Origin: Cryptomeria japonica
Lineage: Eukaryota; Streptophyta; Pinopsida; Cupressales; Cupressaceae
Direction of reading: 5' to 3'
Assembly: GCF_030272615.1 (NCBI RefSeq)
Contig: NC_081408.1
Coordinates: 764,168,173-764,232,172 of the forward strand
DNA length: 64,000 nt
Part shown: one piece after another, positions 44,234-55,475 of the stretch
How positions within the stretch are numbered: position 1 is the stretch's first letter
How the letters are laid out: every line of letters begins with the position of its first letter
The notes under the pieces: generated by a model
What the model saw: the letters and a program-made list of their open reading frames with translations, nothing else
The model's database searches: none
What the model was told of the DNA's origin: nothing
Program-made: the position numbers and the translations under genes

Positions 44234-46239
44234 ATGCTCTGGCTCTCTCGAGGAGACAAAGGTTCTAAGTTGTTTTTCAACCTTCCGAAACAAAAACAAT
44301 TTAAGGAAAGGATTGACAAGCTGTGGGTGGACGGTAAGGAAATATCTGCCGACGAGGAAATCATGAATGAGTTCCTCGACCTCTATAAGCTGCTATTCTC
44401 CTCCGAGGACTCTTCTGCATCCAGAATTGCTAGGGTCAAATGTGGGGCTCTTATCCCTAAGCTTGTATCTCCCGATGAGGTTAATTCTCTTAGTAAACCC
44501 TTCTCATCTAAGGAAATTATTAAAGCCATTAATTCCCTTCACAATGACAAAACCCCAGGGTTGGATGGGCTTACCATTCAATTCTATAAGGCTAATATCG
44601 CATGGGTTGTTGATGATCTTCTTGAGGTCTATAACAAAGCCATCAGGACAGGGTCTCTGGAAATTAACATCAATAGAGGTCTGATCAAGATTATTCCCAA
44701 AGAAGGGGACAAGGCTCTAATCAAGAATTGGCACTCTATTACTCTACTCAATCTCTCTTATAAGATTCTTGCTAAGATGCTTGCCTTAAGGCTCAAAAAG
44801 ATCTTATCTAAATTTATCTGCTCCACCCAAATTGGTTTCATCAAGGGGAGATACATTTTGGAAATTCTTATTACAAGTTGGGAGGCCATGGAATGGGCTA
44901 GAGTTTTGGATCAAAAGGTGGCCATGTTCTTGTTGGACTTTGAAAAGGCCTATGACAAGATTGAATGGGGTTTTATCTCCACTATGCTCCAAGCCTTTGG
45001 GTTTCCTGAGATCTTCTGCCAGTTTGTTAAGGTCCTTCTTAGGAATGCTCATGCCTAGGTAGAAGTAAATGGTTTGATTTCGCAGCCCTTCGAGCTCAGT
45101 ATATCTATTAGTCAGGGGTGCCCTCTAGCCCTTGCTCTCTTTGTGATAGCTTCCGATGCTCTGTTTTATCTGCTTAGGGATAACTCTCTCTCCCCTAAGA
45201 TTAAGGGAATCTCCCTCCCATATGACTTAGAGATGATCAACATCCAATTTGTAGATGATACTGCTCTATTTTTTGAATTATCAAAGGAAAACTTGAATGC
45301 TCTATCATACAAGCTCTCTCTATTCTATGACACCTCAGGGGCTAAGATCTCACAATCTAAATCTACCCTACTCGGATGGATTGAGAAACCTCTAGATTGG
45401 CTCTCTACCTATGGGTATCAGTGGGGAGGTCCAAACACAATTGTCAGATATCTGGGGATCCCTTTTGTTATCTCTCTCTGCCTTAAGGATATGTGGTCAT
45501 GGATTAAGGGGAAGTTTGAATCAAAACTTACCAAATGGAATAAGCACTATCTATCACTGGCAGGAAGAATGCAACTGTGCCAAAAGATCCTTTCCTCCTA
45601 CAGTATTTACTATGCGTCTGTATGGATGTTTAATAACTATAAGATCAATGAGATACAAAAAACCATATGGGATTTTTGTGGTCAGATGGAAGAGGTCACA
45701 TGAAAACTCATTCCGTCAAGTGGGAATGGTGTTGTATGGATAAATCTATTGGAGGTCTGGGTCTTAAGGATCTGAAAATCCAAGGGACTACGTTGGTTGC
45801 CAAGTGGATCTTTCATGCACTCGAAGGTAATGAACCGTGGGAAGTTCTCATACACAATAATATTAGGTTGGGGGTTCCTGAGGAAGCTAAATCTTGGAAG
45901 TTCCTCCCCATCAGTGATCTGCTAGCTGGATCCTTTCCAGTCTCTACCGCAAGCTCTGCTATTTTTAAAACCATCTGGAAAGCATGGGAAGCCATTAGGT
46001 CTAGTGTTGGCAATGGTTGGATCAGCCGAGATAATCAAGTCTTTGGGGAAAGGTCAATCTGGTGGAACTTAACCCATAACGGTAAGCCTCTTGCCCTTAC
46101 TCAAGGGTGCTCGACCCAAAAATGGGCCAGCAAAGGTATTTTTTGTCTTAAAGATATCATAGCTAACGACAATCTGATCCCATGTGACGAGCTCTCTAGT
46201 AAATTTAATCTGCCTTTATCTAATAAGAGAACTTATAAC
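44234..46239 (+). pseudogene. LINE ORF2, reverse transcriptase domain
   Basis: The RT fingers and palm are clear: NDKTPGLDGLTIQFYK, GLIKIIPKEGD, HSITLLNLSYKILAKMLALRL (His replaces the usual Arg-Pro), STQIGFIKGR, FLLDFEKAYDKIEW, a TAG at 45056-45058, ISISQGCPLALALF, then the catalytic FVDDTALF (near 45250). Downstream are YLGIPFVIS and LSLAGRMQLCQKIL, the thumb region. A frameshift near 45665-45700 leads into GGLGLKDLKIQGTTLVAKW. The sequence breaks at 46239 where copied filler begins. It is homologous to non-LTR RTs of plant L1 elements and inactive. Confidence 0.9.
46054..46239 (+). repeat. 186-bp direct duplication flanking the filler, copy 1
   Basis: It is identical by eye to 47462-47647. 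Both are LINE ORF2 sequence; in an undamaged LINE only one copy would exist. The sequence starts TCAATCTGGTGG and ends ACTTATAAC. Confidence 0.95.
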
Positions 46240-47463
46240 TTTCTGTCATGCCCCACCTGAGTTTAGGGCTTTGTAAGTACGGATCTCAGCACTAAATAAA
46301 ATAAACAGCTGAGGGTTAGGGCCGACTCAGAGGCAAGAAACAATAATAATACTAATAATAAAAAATACCTGAAGGTTTAGGGCCGACCTAGTGTTTAAGG
46401 GCAAACAATAAAGATTATCACTAAATTATGGGCGACTCCTTTTATGAAAAATATAAAATTAAATAAAATGCACACCCTATGCTTGGCTGACCTCCTTCCT
46501 TGAATAGACGCCTTCGATAAAGAATTATAAATAAATCAAATCAGAACATTATTTCTCATCGTAGGCCTACCTACAGATGTTTGGCGCCTTATTTTGTTGT
46601 TTTCAGAATATGAAAATAAAATATAAATGTATTTAATAAAGTTGGGCCGACCTATTTGATAGGTGCACCCCTTGGATGAAGAGGCATTTTTGCATAGTAT
46701 AAATAGAGGTTATTTTGGGGAAAGACAGGCAAGAAGTTAGGGAATATATTTTCTATTTAAGAAGACTCGGAGCAGAAAGAGAGCATATTATTGTGCATAA
46801 ATTAAAGAATCAATTGCAGATATGATAGTTAATTTGATCAAGAGTGAACTGGATCGGGTCCGAGTGCATACAAAGAGCAGATTAATAGCAGCAATCAGGC
46901 CATAAGATCACGTCAGAGTTTGCATATTTATTATATGTAGTGGGCAAAATATAAGGCGATTCAGAAAGGTGACATTACAAGTGGTCTCAGAGCTTTGATC
47001 CTGCAGCCTGCAGGGTAAAGCTAAAATAATGCATTCTAGTTAACAAATAAAGCCATTTAGTCATAAATGTGTTGTTAATGATATGGACAGTGACATACTA
47101 GAAAAGAATATGACAGTCTCTGTGGTAGAAGGAAAACGATGGAAATATGAGAACACAGTGCCAAGGAACAACCGTGATAAAAGTTTAATAGATAACAGTC
47201 TATTTAAAGCCATGGGGAATGTGTAAATAACAAAGTGATAAAAGTCTTTTGTCTTGTGCACAGAGACAGTAGGCCAAATGATGAATTGATTATCCTAAGA
47301 GATGGCTCTGGTCTTGGTTGGACGTTCCGGCCTCGTGTGGGCTAAGTGATTAATTGATTACCCTGAGAGATGGATCTGGTCCTAGTTGGACGGTCCTGCC
47401 TCTTGTGGGCCAAATGATGAATTGATGACCCCAAGAGATGGATCTTGTCTTGGTTGGACGTTC
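46240..47463 (+). repeat. 1.22-kb filler copied from element E locus (TTTC + LTR + leader)
   Basis: It aligns with 53955-55178 at a constant offset of 7715, with no indel and only two substitutions that I noticed (near 46817 and 46936). It contains the four bases TTTC that precede E's left LTR in its intron site, the whole LTR (46244-46979), the primer site (about 46982-46993) and ~2.5 units of the 68-bp minisatellite. It stops abruptly at GACGTTC inside a unit. It is a partial copy, not an insertion of the element. Confidence 0.9.
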
Positions 47464-47647
47464 AATCTGGTGGAACTTAACCCATAACGGTAAGCCTCTT
47501 GCCCTTACTCAAGGGTGCTCGACCCAAAAATGGGCCAGCAAAGGTATTTTTTGTCTTAAAGATATCATAGCTAACGACAATCTGATCCCATGTGACGAGC
47601 TCTCTAGTAAATTTAATCTGCCTTTATCTAATAAGAGAACTTATAAC
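47462..47647 (+). repeat. 186-bp direct duplication flanking the filler, copy 2
   Basis: Second copy of LINE bases 46054-46239. After it, the LINE reading frame continues with TCTTGTGCAATGC. Confidence 0.95.
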
Positions 47648-48538
47648 ATCTTGTGCAATGCTTTTTCTCTCCTTCAACCTCCCAAAACTTGTATTGTTGA
47701 TGATAACCACTTTCTCTCCTTTGTTTGGTCTGATGGAAGCCCGATTGGGAACCTAAAACCTCTCTCTATTTATAAAACCCTCTCCTCTGACTTCAGCATC
47801 CTTAACCATCTCGATTGTGTTTGGTACTCTAACCTCTCGCATGCTCAATGGAGCAATATTCTTAAGGCTTTCTGGGGTTCTCCACTGGCTCTGAGGAAAA
47901 AGACCTTCAAATGGATTTTACTTCTTGATAAGCTCCATGTCAGATCCGACTATACAAAAGAGGACCTATGCTCTATTTGTAAAGTCAAGGATTCCAGTAG
48001 ACAATTTTTTTTTTACTGCATTATTGCTAAGGAAATTTGGCTTATCTTCAGATTTACTCTTCCATTGCATAGTTGTATTCTTGATGTTATTACAGGGTGC
48101 ATTAAAGGCCTTAAGAAAGATGCTAATATGTTTTGGAATTTACTTTCTGGTGATATCCTTTGGTATTTATGGAAAGCTAGGAATTTAGAAAAAATTCAAG
48201 GGTAAGAAAGGGCCCTTACCGAGTCTTTTCGAAGTCTCACCCTCCACTCTATCTGCTCGTAGGTTACCATGGTTTTTAGACTAAACAAAGAGAAGTTCCG
48301 AAGATTCCTAGCAGATGGGCACGTTACAGTATTCATCTTTGAGCTATCTCATGGTTACACATGGGGAAGAACCAATGCTGAGAGAACTTCATTTGTGAAC
48401 GCCCTCGATGCTCTCATGGAAGAAATCGGGGGCAATGGCCACCAAGTGCGACATCAGATGATCCAATCTTCCAGGATGCTAGATGATCGCATACTAGTTT
48501 GGATGGAAGGAACTGCAGGATGGATCACCTGGATTTAG
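47648..48538 (+). pseudogene. LINE ORF2, C-terminal zf-RVT-like domain and tail
   Basis: It reads on from the duplicated segment: SLLQPPKTCIVDDNH, then WSNILKAFWGSPLALRKKTF, WILLLDKLHVRSDYTKEDL and CSICKVKDSSRQFFFYC, the Cys-rich zinc-binding-in-RT pattern of plant LINEs, then KEIWLIF. A stop at 48203-48205 separates it from a last open piece (48269-48538) ending GTAGWITWI. No RNase H domain is evident in this tail. The domain binds nucleic acid downstream of RT. Confidence 0.8.
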
Positions 48539-48753
48539 TCCAGGCATTCACCATGTGCAGTCTTTTTGTAATTAGGCATCCCTAGTTTTGTAACTAGACA
48601 ACCGTTGTAATTAGTCAGACATATATTTTGTGCAGAGAACTTGGTTGGACGTAGCATGTACAAGAAGCTCTTATTTTACATAGTTATGATTTACTGATAA
48701 ATCTGTAACTCCCAATTTTGTACCCCAGTTTATTCGCTATTATCAATACAAAA
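48539..48753 (+). other. 3' UTR and poly-A end of the LINE
   Basis: The T-rich 3' UTR ends TTATTCGCTATTATCAATAC followed by a short poly-A, then the target duplication. This is the usual plant L1 3' end. Confidence 0.8.
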
Positions 48754-48768
48754 AAAATAAGATATGAA

Positions 48769-49805
48769 AATAAAAGTAAATTAGAAAGAAAAATATTTTC
48801 AGTAATTAGTTCTCCAAGTTGCATGATTAGTAATATCTAGTTCTAAAAATAAAACTATATTTTAATTATTAATGCATGATGAAGAACTCAGAAATAATTT
48901 CTAATTAATTAATTTAAAAAAAAACTAAATTACAAATTTGTTAAAGATTTAGTTTTTAAGAAAATAATTAATTATTAGGCCCTCGCATGTTGTCTATATT
49001 TTACATAAGTTTACTCAAACGTTGTATTTTTGCATGTCTTGATCATTCATTTAAATTTATTAACTAATATTTTAATTAATTTCTTGAATTAATCTCTTTA
49101 TTTATTTTAATTAGTCCTCTAACTTTAGTATTTATAAGATATTATATCTTAAATAGCTTTTATATATTTTATAATTTAATTATCAAATAATTTTATTTTT
49201 AATTACTCAACTAATTAATTTATTTACTCTCTTTTAAATAATTATATTATAATTTATTTCTAGCTTGATTGTAATATTAAATACTTGTATATTTAATAAT
49301 TTATCCTTATTATTATTTTCTTTTTATTTTATCAATTTATACTAGACTCCCTAGTTTAATTCACTAATTGCTTATCTAATTGGGTACTTTGCACAGGGTT
49401 CCAATACTTAGGTTGCTACTAGTGAACTAGAAAAACCCCTCCTCGGACATATGTCCGCCTTCGACGGTCACCCTGCAACTTATACTTGACAAAAATTTGT
49501 CAGATTGCATTACATAAAAATCTAGCAAAATATTAATATCATTAAATATCATAATATTATTCATCATCATTAAATAACGACATCATATCAACAAAACATC
49601 ATTATTAAGTATTATTAATCATAATAGTAAAATAGCATTAAAACATCATCATAAAATAACTAACCATCATCATTGTCACTAAACCACACAATATCATCCG
49701 TCGTTATTAAAAGTTAATCAAATGACCGTATGCGAAAAAGGTCAGCAATATAGGTATCTGACATAATAAATAAATCTAATTGAGGTCTAATTTGAGTTGT
49801 GACAG
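48769..49805. other. Gene-free AT-rich stretch
   Basis: Very AT-rich (runs of TTAATTAATT type) with ATCATTAA-like repeats near 49530-49680. I see no gene or element boundary. Confidence 0.5.
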
Positions 49806-50035
49806 GGTTTCGAATAATTATGAACAATAATCATTTTTTTTTGCATTCTCTGTAATTATTTTGGCATTATAAACAAAGAGAACCATTTAACAACCCACCC
49901 ATAAAATAAAATGATAAATAAAGAAGGGCTTTCGAATAATTATGAAACCCTAAATCACATACACAAAAATCATCAATAGACAAAGCATAATGAACTTACA
50001 AAAGAGCTAAACCATCTTTGGACATCCAATATTGC
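49806..50035 (-). repeat. Dispersed repeat, copy 2 of an inverted pair
   Basis: The reverse complement matches blocks of 38530-38965 in order, including CATTATGCTTTGTCTATTGATGATTT and ATAATGCCAAAATAATTACAGAGAATGC. The two copies face each other ~11 kb apart, with the LINE between them. Confidence 0.65.
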
Positions 50036-51899
50036 AGGGATGCAATGCTAGGTGTTACCAGGAATGGACGCAAAGGAAAAATGGCGTTTTTGCAGAGCAT
50101 GACAGAGAAATGACGTGTTTCTAGAGCATGACAAAGGAATGTTGGAGAAGAAGCATCGCGAACAATGGAAATGCCCAAAAAATCTTCATTTCACTAAGTT
50201 TTTAGGGCAACGTAGATGGTAGTAAACTGACCCACGTGGGGCCCTCCCTCAAACCCACCATGACAGTTAAGGGTGGGCAAACTTGTTTTTTATCACCCGT
50301 TTTAAATTTTAAAATATGGAAAAGTGATTTTTAAAAATGTTAGAATAAATATAATTAGGTTAAATATTTATTTTAAATAGATGACAAATAAATTAGTTAT
50401 TAGGTATTTTATAAACATATATTGGCATTTTAGTGTGCGGGTATTGGCGCAAAAGAGGTCAAGTATCAGTCATCACTTCGAAATGACCACTTTTTGACCT
50501 TTCGATGCATAACGACCCATAGAGATCAGATCATTACTATCCAAAAGCCAGATCAATAACTTTAAGCAGTTAAGTTGCATACGAAGACAACCAAAAAAAT
50601 AAATTAAAATCCGATGTACTGTTTAGGATCTGTAGGTGCACGAAATTAGTTATGACAGCTATTGGTGCTCTTCCCCTACTCATGAAATATGGGTTAATGA
50701 GATTACCTAAAAAAAAATATAAAATTGAATCCTACATCACATAGTTTGACTCATTATAAAAACAAGACCCACTTTAAAAAAACATTAATTAAATATTTTT
50801 GTGTGATCTAGAGGTGACAAAGGGGTCGTATGTCTAGACCGCTTAGTTAAATTTGTTGCTTAAGTTTCCACTATATAAGTGGTTCCATGTAAATTTTTAA
50901 ATTAATACAAGGGATGGTTGAGAATCCTCTCCTGTAATGGTGGTGTTCCTATAATTTAAGGATTGAAATTTTAGCTTTGGATAAACAAAGGAGATGAGAT
51001 CATGTTTCTTAAAAAATGTGACACACGACTACATACATTCTCTCCCCTATTTATTTAACAAATGATAATAAATACTTTACAATTTCAAATCCACTCAATG
51101 AAAAAACACATACATTTAAATAATAACTAAATAAAATTAAAAATTAATCAAACAACTTACGTATATTTACACTAAGAATTCTTTTATATCGAGTCTTTAA
51201 TAATTTCTAATATAATATTTCCAATTCCTATAAGCTCGCACAAAATAACAAATTCTTTTTAAAATAAAAAAAAAATAATGAAAAACTTCAATTCTTACCC
51301 TGAATTGGAAAGATCAATTAATCGGAAACTCGGAACTCATTGTCCGCAATCGATGGCATCAATTTCATTTATATCGATGGCATCAATCGAATATTTGACT
51401 CCGAACAAAATTATCGTCAAATCTATGACGCATTAAAAGTCTAATCTGCTGTAAATAGTCTGACACGTCAGAAACAGGCTCTGGACGGTCAAATTCTAGA
51501 CCGTACATGAAAACTTATGTCCAATTAAAAAATTGTATTTAAAGAAATAAACTACGACTATCGTTTTCGTACTGCAAAAACGCCTTTTAATACAATGACC
51601 TTTTCAATAAAAAATATTATAAATAAGCACACCTTCCTGCGTGGACTGCATTCGTGCACGGTGCAACCCTAGCTGTTGCTAACGCCCACGCTAATCATCC
51701 AATCGGACGGCCCAAAATGGCTCACGCGTTTTCCCATTCGGCGTGCGATTGCTAGAGACGAGAGCCTCGGCCCTAGGCTTTCCAGTACCTGATTTACCGG
51801 GAACTGCCGGCGGCATGCTGGAACTTTCCCGACCGCCGGGAATGCAGGACTGAAACTGAATATAATACCTCAAAAGCATGAGAGCCTACAGAAATCGAA
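50036..51899. other. Gene-free stretch upstream of the host gene
   Basis: I recognise no gene. It is AT-rich up to ~51600, then more GC-rich. A 62-codon minus-strand frame at 51691-51879 lies in the GC-rich part and is probably incidental. Confidence 0.45.
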
Positions 51900-52537
51900 C
51901 TCGGAATCTCATTTTTATCGTGTTTCTTTTGTTTTGCTGTTAGATCTGCTGGATCTGGCGGGGATTCATTCATTTGCCTCCAAATTTGTAGTCGTTTGCG
52001 CTAAAAGAGAAGCGCCGCTAAAGTTAGTGCAGATTATATTTCGAACAGGCGAGTCAGAAGTTATTTGAAAGTGTACGTCTGTCTGCAGAAGTTGAGCGGC
52101 CAGCACATTGCAGGTTCGATCTCTGCTTTGCTCAAATTTTACGGTCCACTAGTTCGAAGTGAAATGTCGGTGGTGCTTAGTAGGTTACAGGTACTTTTGT
52201 TTACTACTTGTTAACTTAGATTCAGGTTATTTTCCCCTACTGTTCTTCTTTACTTTCCATCGCCTTTTTATAAGTGCGAAAATGAATCGTCACAATGATA
52301 ACATCATGTGCCGTAATGGCAGGGCAGCGAATAAGATTCCTCAATTTGTTGTTTAACAGGTGGCATGTGTTTGTCTGCTCTCGCCGACGGACTTTAAAAG
52401 TTGTTTTAAATTGCTTTAGTTTTTCCCGGATCTCAGCGCTCCGGTACGCGAGAGAAATTCGCTGCCGTTTACTCTAGCGCTGAGAGCGTCAATTGACGGG
52501 AGAATAAGGCGTTTTGGCTCGGTTTGGCTGGTTCGCG
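51900..52537 (+). promoter_or_regulatory. Promoter-proximal / 5' UTR region of the host gene
   Basis: It is GC- and CpG-richer than the surrounding repeats (for example near 52380-52500: CTCGCCGACGG, TCTCAGCGCTCCGGTACGCG, CTAGCGCTGAGAGCG), as common near plant promoters. The start context GTTCGCGATGGC has G at -3 and G at +4. No clear TATA box was found, and the transcription start is not known. Confidence 0.4.
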
Positions 52538-52592
52538 ATGGCTGGCGAAATCTCGGAGGCCATCAAGCAGATGAATGCATTTGTCGAGAAAG
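52538..52592 (+). CDS. Host gene, coding exon 1 (product not recognised)
   Basis: ATG at 52538 gives MAGEISEAIKQMNAFVEK plus one base of a split codon, ending at GAGAAAG before GTAGGT, a strong splice donor. The frame runs into a stop if the intron is read through, consistent with splicing. The GC-rich upstream region and the lack of repeat similarity mark it as a host gene, not a transposon. I do not recognise the protein from this N-terminus. An upstream in-frame TTG exists, but the ATG has the better context. Confidence 0.6.
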
Positions 52593-52693
52593 GTAGGTGG
52601 TTTCTGTTAAGATACAATATCAGATTTGGGGTTTTTGTGTCTAAATTCGGACTCTTTGTTGATGACTGTCCGTTCGTGCAGCATTTACATTAT

Positions 52694-53285
52694 GTTGATG
52701 GAATCTGATGGTTAAATTTAATTATTGCCAGCTCCATTACTGAAATTTATGTTACCGTTCATTTTCTCAACATCTACGCTATTTTGGTAGAATCTGTTGA
52801 TGGAATCTGTTGGTTAAATTTAATTATTGCCAGCTCCATTACTGAAATTTATGTTACCGTTCATTTTCTCAACATCTACGCTATTTTGGTAGAATCTGTT
52901 TGTTAACTGTAATTATATTGAGCGCCTTTGCTCTAATTTGTGTACCGTACATTTTCGAAGAGTCCGGGTTATATTAACCAAATCTTCTTCTTAAATTCAA
53001 TTATTTTGAGCGTCATTATTGAATTTTATGCTTTTGCGCATTTTCGGTTTATTTCAATTGTTCTTAGTGCCATCTGAAATGTATATTTGATGGGCATCTC
53101 CGCAGCATCATTTTTATTTCGATGTAAAGTGTTAGTTAATTATTAATGAAAATCATTTTGAGCTCCATAGTTGAAATTTATATTACCGTACATTTCCACA
53201 GCACCTGCATTATTTGGATGTAATGCGTTGGTTAATTTTAATTATTCTGAATTTCTGAGCGCCATAGCTTAAATTTCTATTCTGA
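52694..53285 (+). repeat. Diverged tandem repeats filling intron 1
   Basis: A near-perfect 102-bp tandem duplication (52694-52795 and 52796-52897) is followed by at least three diverged units (starting near 52898, 52990 and 53140) that share TTAATTATTnTGAGC, GCCATwAnTGAAATTTAT and ATTACCGTACATTTTC. The units appear to have expanded in the intron and then decayed, except the first two. Confidence 0.8.
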
Positions 53286-53353
53286 AGGTCTTATTGTTTT
53301 GCTTGGTTGCATATTACTGGTTGGACCTTGACTTTGCATGGATGTGGCAACAG

Positions 53354-53382
53354 TTGACGAGCCTTTGAAGAAAAGCTTTCAG
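53354..53382 (+). CDS. Host gene, probable 29-nt coding exon 2
   Basis: GCAACAG at 53347-53353 is an acceptor and GTAATT at 53383 a donor. The 29 nt join in phase with exon 1 (G + TT GAC GAG...), giving VDEPLKKSFQ and ending exactly on a codon boundary. Joining yields MAGEISEAIKQMNAFVEK followed by VDEPLKKSFQ. Phase and splice-site agreement support it; no homology was checked. Later exons must start in phase 0. The following intron contains element E. Confidence 0.5.
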
Positions 53383-53958
53383 GTAATTAAATACTGCTGT
53401 TACAATTTGAATCATTCACAAATAAACTCCTACTAGTAAGAGATCAATGTGAAGTTTCAGGTAAAAGGCTTTTAGCTGGTTGATATGTTTCAAGGACTGT
53501 TTGTAGTGCTGATCTATTCGAGATACACATTTATATAAAGATCTATGAGGGGATTGTTGATTAGATTTCTTGTTTCCAGTTGAACAAGTAGTTGCTTGAA
53601 TTGTGAAAGCCAGCTGGCCTTTAGGAGAGCAGAATCAATTCCAGTGTTGATCAAGTAGGCATAAGTTGAGCTCAATGTGGAGAACTTGGTGTGAATGCCT
53701 TATTGTGCATTTTGTGGTTTATACTCAATATTTAAGGAAATACTTACTTTACTTAGGCTTTGATGTTCAGATCACTGGCTGGCAGGTGCCACCATTCATA
53801 AATTAGTAGAACAAGACACTATAATTACATTAGGATTCATGAATGCTGTCATTCTTGTTTGGAATACACAAGGTCTACTTTAGGGTCTTGCTATCATGCG
53901 TATAATCCGTTTTTACTTTTTTGTGCTGCATATGAAAATGATCATTTGCACAACTTTC
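53383..53958 (+). other. Host gene intron 2, upstream of element E
   Basis: No coding signal. Ordinary intron-like, T-rich sequence. It ends with CTTTC, the target site of element E. Confidence 0.45.
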
Positions 53959-54694
53959 TGTCATGCCCCACCTGAGTTTAGGGCTTTGTAAGTACGGATC
54001 TCAGCACTAAATAAAATAAACAGCTGAGGGTTAGGGCCGACTCAGAGGCAAGAAACAATAATAATACTAATAATAAAAAATACCTGAAGGTTTAGGGCCG
54101 ACCTAGTGTTTAAGGGCAAACAATAAAGATTATCACTAAATTATGGGCGACTCCTTTTATGAAAAATATAAAATTAAATAAAATGCACACCCTATGCTTG
54201 GCTGACCTCCTTCCTTGAATAGACGCCTTCGATAAAGAATTATAAATAAATCAAATCAGAACATTATTTCTCATCGTAGGCCTACCTACAGATGTTTGGC
54301 GCCTTATTTTGTTGTTTTCAGAATATGAAAATAAAATATAAATGTATTTAATAAAGTTGGGCCGACCTATTTGATAGGTGCACCCCTTGGATGAAGAGGC
54401 ATTTTTGCATAGTATAAATAGAGGTTATTTTGGGGAAAGACAGGCAAGAAGTTAGGGAATATATTTTCTATTTAAGAAGACTCGGAGCAGAAAGAGAGCA
54501 TATTATTGTGCATAAATTAAAGAATCAATTGCAGATCTGATAGTTAATTTGATCAAGAGTGAACTGGATCGGGTCCGAGTGCATACAAAGAGCAGATTAA
54601 TAGCAGCAATCAGGCCATAAGATCACGTCAGAGTTTGCATATTTATTATATGCAGTGGGCAAAATATAAGGCGATTCAGAAAGGTGACATTACA
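53959..54694 (+). repeat. Left LTR of element E
   Basis: 736 bp, TG...CA ends. It is nearly identical to 46244-46979 in the LINE filler, but clearly diverged from E's own right LTR, including small indels. Confidence 0.9.
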
Positions 54695-54986
54695 AGTGGT
54701 CTCAGAGCTTTGATCCTGCAGCCTGCAGGGTAAAGCTAAAATAATGCATTCTAGTTAACAAATAAAGCCATTTAGTCATAAATGTGTTGTTAATGATATG
54801 GACAGTGACATACTAGAAAAGAATATGACAGTCTCTGTGGTAGAAGGAAAACGATGGAAATATGAGAACACAGTGCCAAGGAACAACCGTGATAAAAGTT
54901 TAATAGATAACAGTCTATTTAAAGCCATGGGGAATGTGTAAATAACAAAGTGATAAAAGTCTTTTGTCTTGTGCACAGAGACAGTA

Positions 54987-55475
54987 GGCCAAATGATGAA
55001 TTGATTATCCTAAGAGATGGCTCTGGTCTTGGTTGGACGTTCCGGCCTCGTGTGGGCTAAGTGATTAATTGATTACCCTGAGAGATGGATCTGGTCCTAG
55101 TTGGACGGTCCTGCCTCTTGTGGGCCAAATGATGAATTGATGACCCCAAGAGATGGATCTTGTCTTGGTTGGACGTTCCTGCCTCTTTTGGGCTAAGTGA
55201 TGAATTGATTACCCTAAGAGATGGATTTGGTCTTGGTTGGACATTCCTGCCTTTTGTGGGCTAAGTGATGAATTGATTACCCCAAGGGATGGATCTGGTC
55301 CTGGTTGGATGTTCTTGCCTCTTGTGGGCTAATTGATGAATTGATTACCCCAAGGGATGGATCTGGTCCTGGTTGGATGTTCTTGCGTCTTGTGGGCTAA
55401 GTGATGAATTGATTACCGCAAAGGATGGATTTGGTCTTGTTTGGATGTTTCAGCCGCTTGTGGGATGTGATGTAA
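54987..55475 (+). repeat. 68-bp minisatellite, seven units, in the leader of element E
   Basis: GATGGnTyTGG starts recur at 55016, 55084, 55152, 55220, 55288, 55356 and 55424, an exact 68-bp spacing without indels. Each unit includes GTTGGACGTTCCTGCC and GTGATGAATTGATTACCC with point changes. The array sits just downstream of the primer site and leader. Confidence 0.9.

Larger units (their letters stand above)
40904..48753 (+). mobile_element. L1-type LINE, structurally full length, 15-bp target duplication, with internal filler
   Basis: AAAATAAGATATGAA occurs at 40889-40903 and again at 48754-48768 after a short poly-A, as expected of target-primed reverse transcription. Between them lie, in order, ORF1 (DUF4283-like domain, CCHC knuckle, AT-hook), an EEP endonuclease, a reverse transcriptase, a zf-RVT-like domain and a short 3' UTR. 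Subtracting the 1408-bp insertion plus duplication gives ~6.4 kb, normal for a full-length plant L1. Stops and frameshifts in every domain make it inactive. The 5' end starts GGACGAGGGAATTGG. Confidence 0.9.

Noticed and set aside
46244-46979. Solo LTR insertion in the LINE
   Set aside because: The stretch continues past the LTR into the primer site and leader, begins with donor-site flank TTTC, lacks a 5-bp target duplication and sits in a 186-bp duplication. This is a copied fragment, not an insertion.
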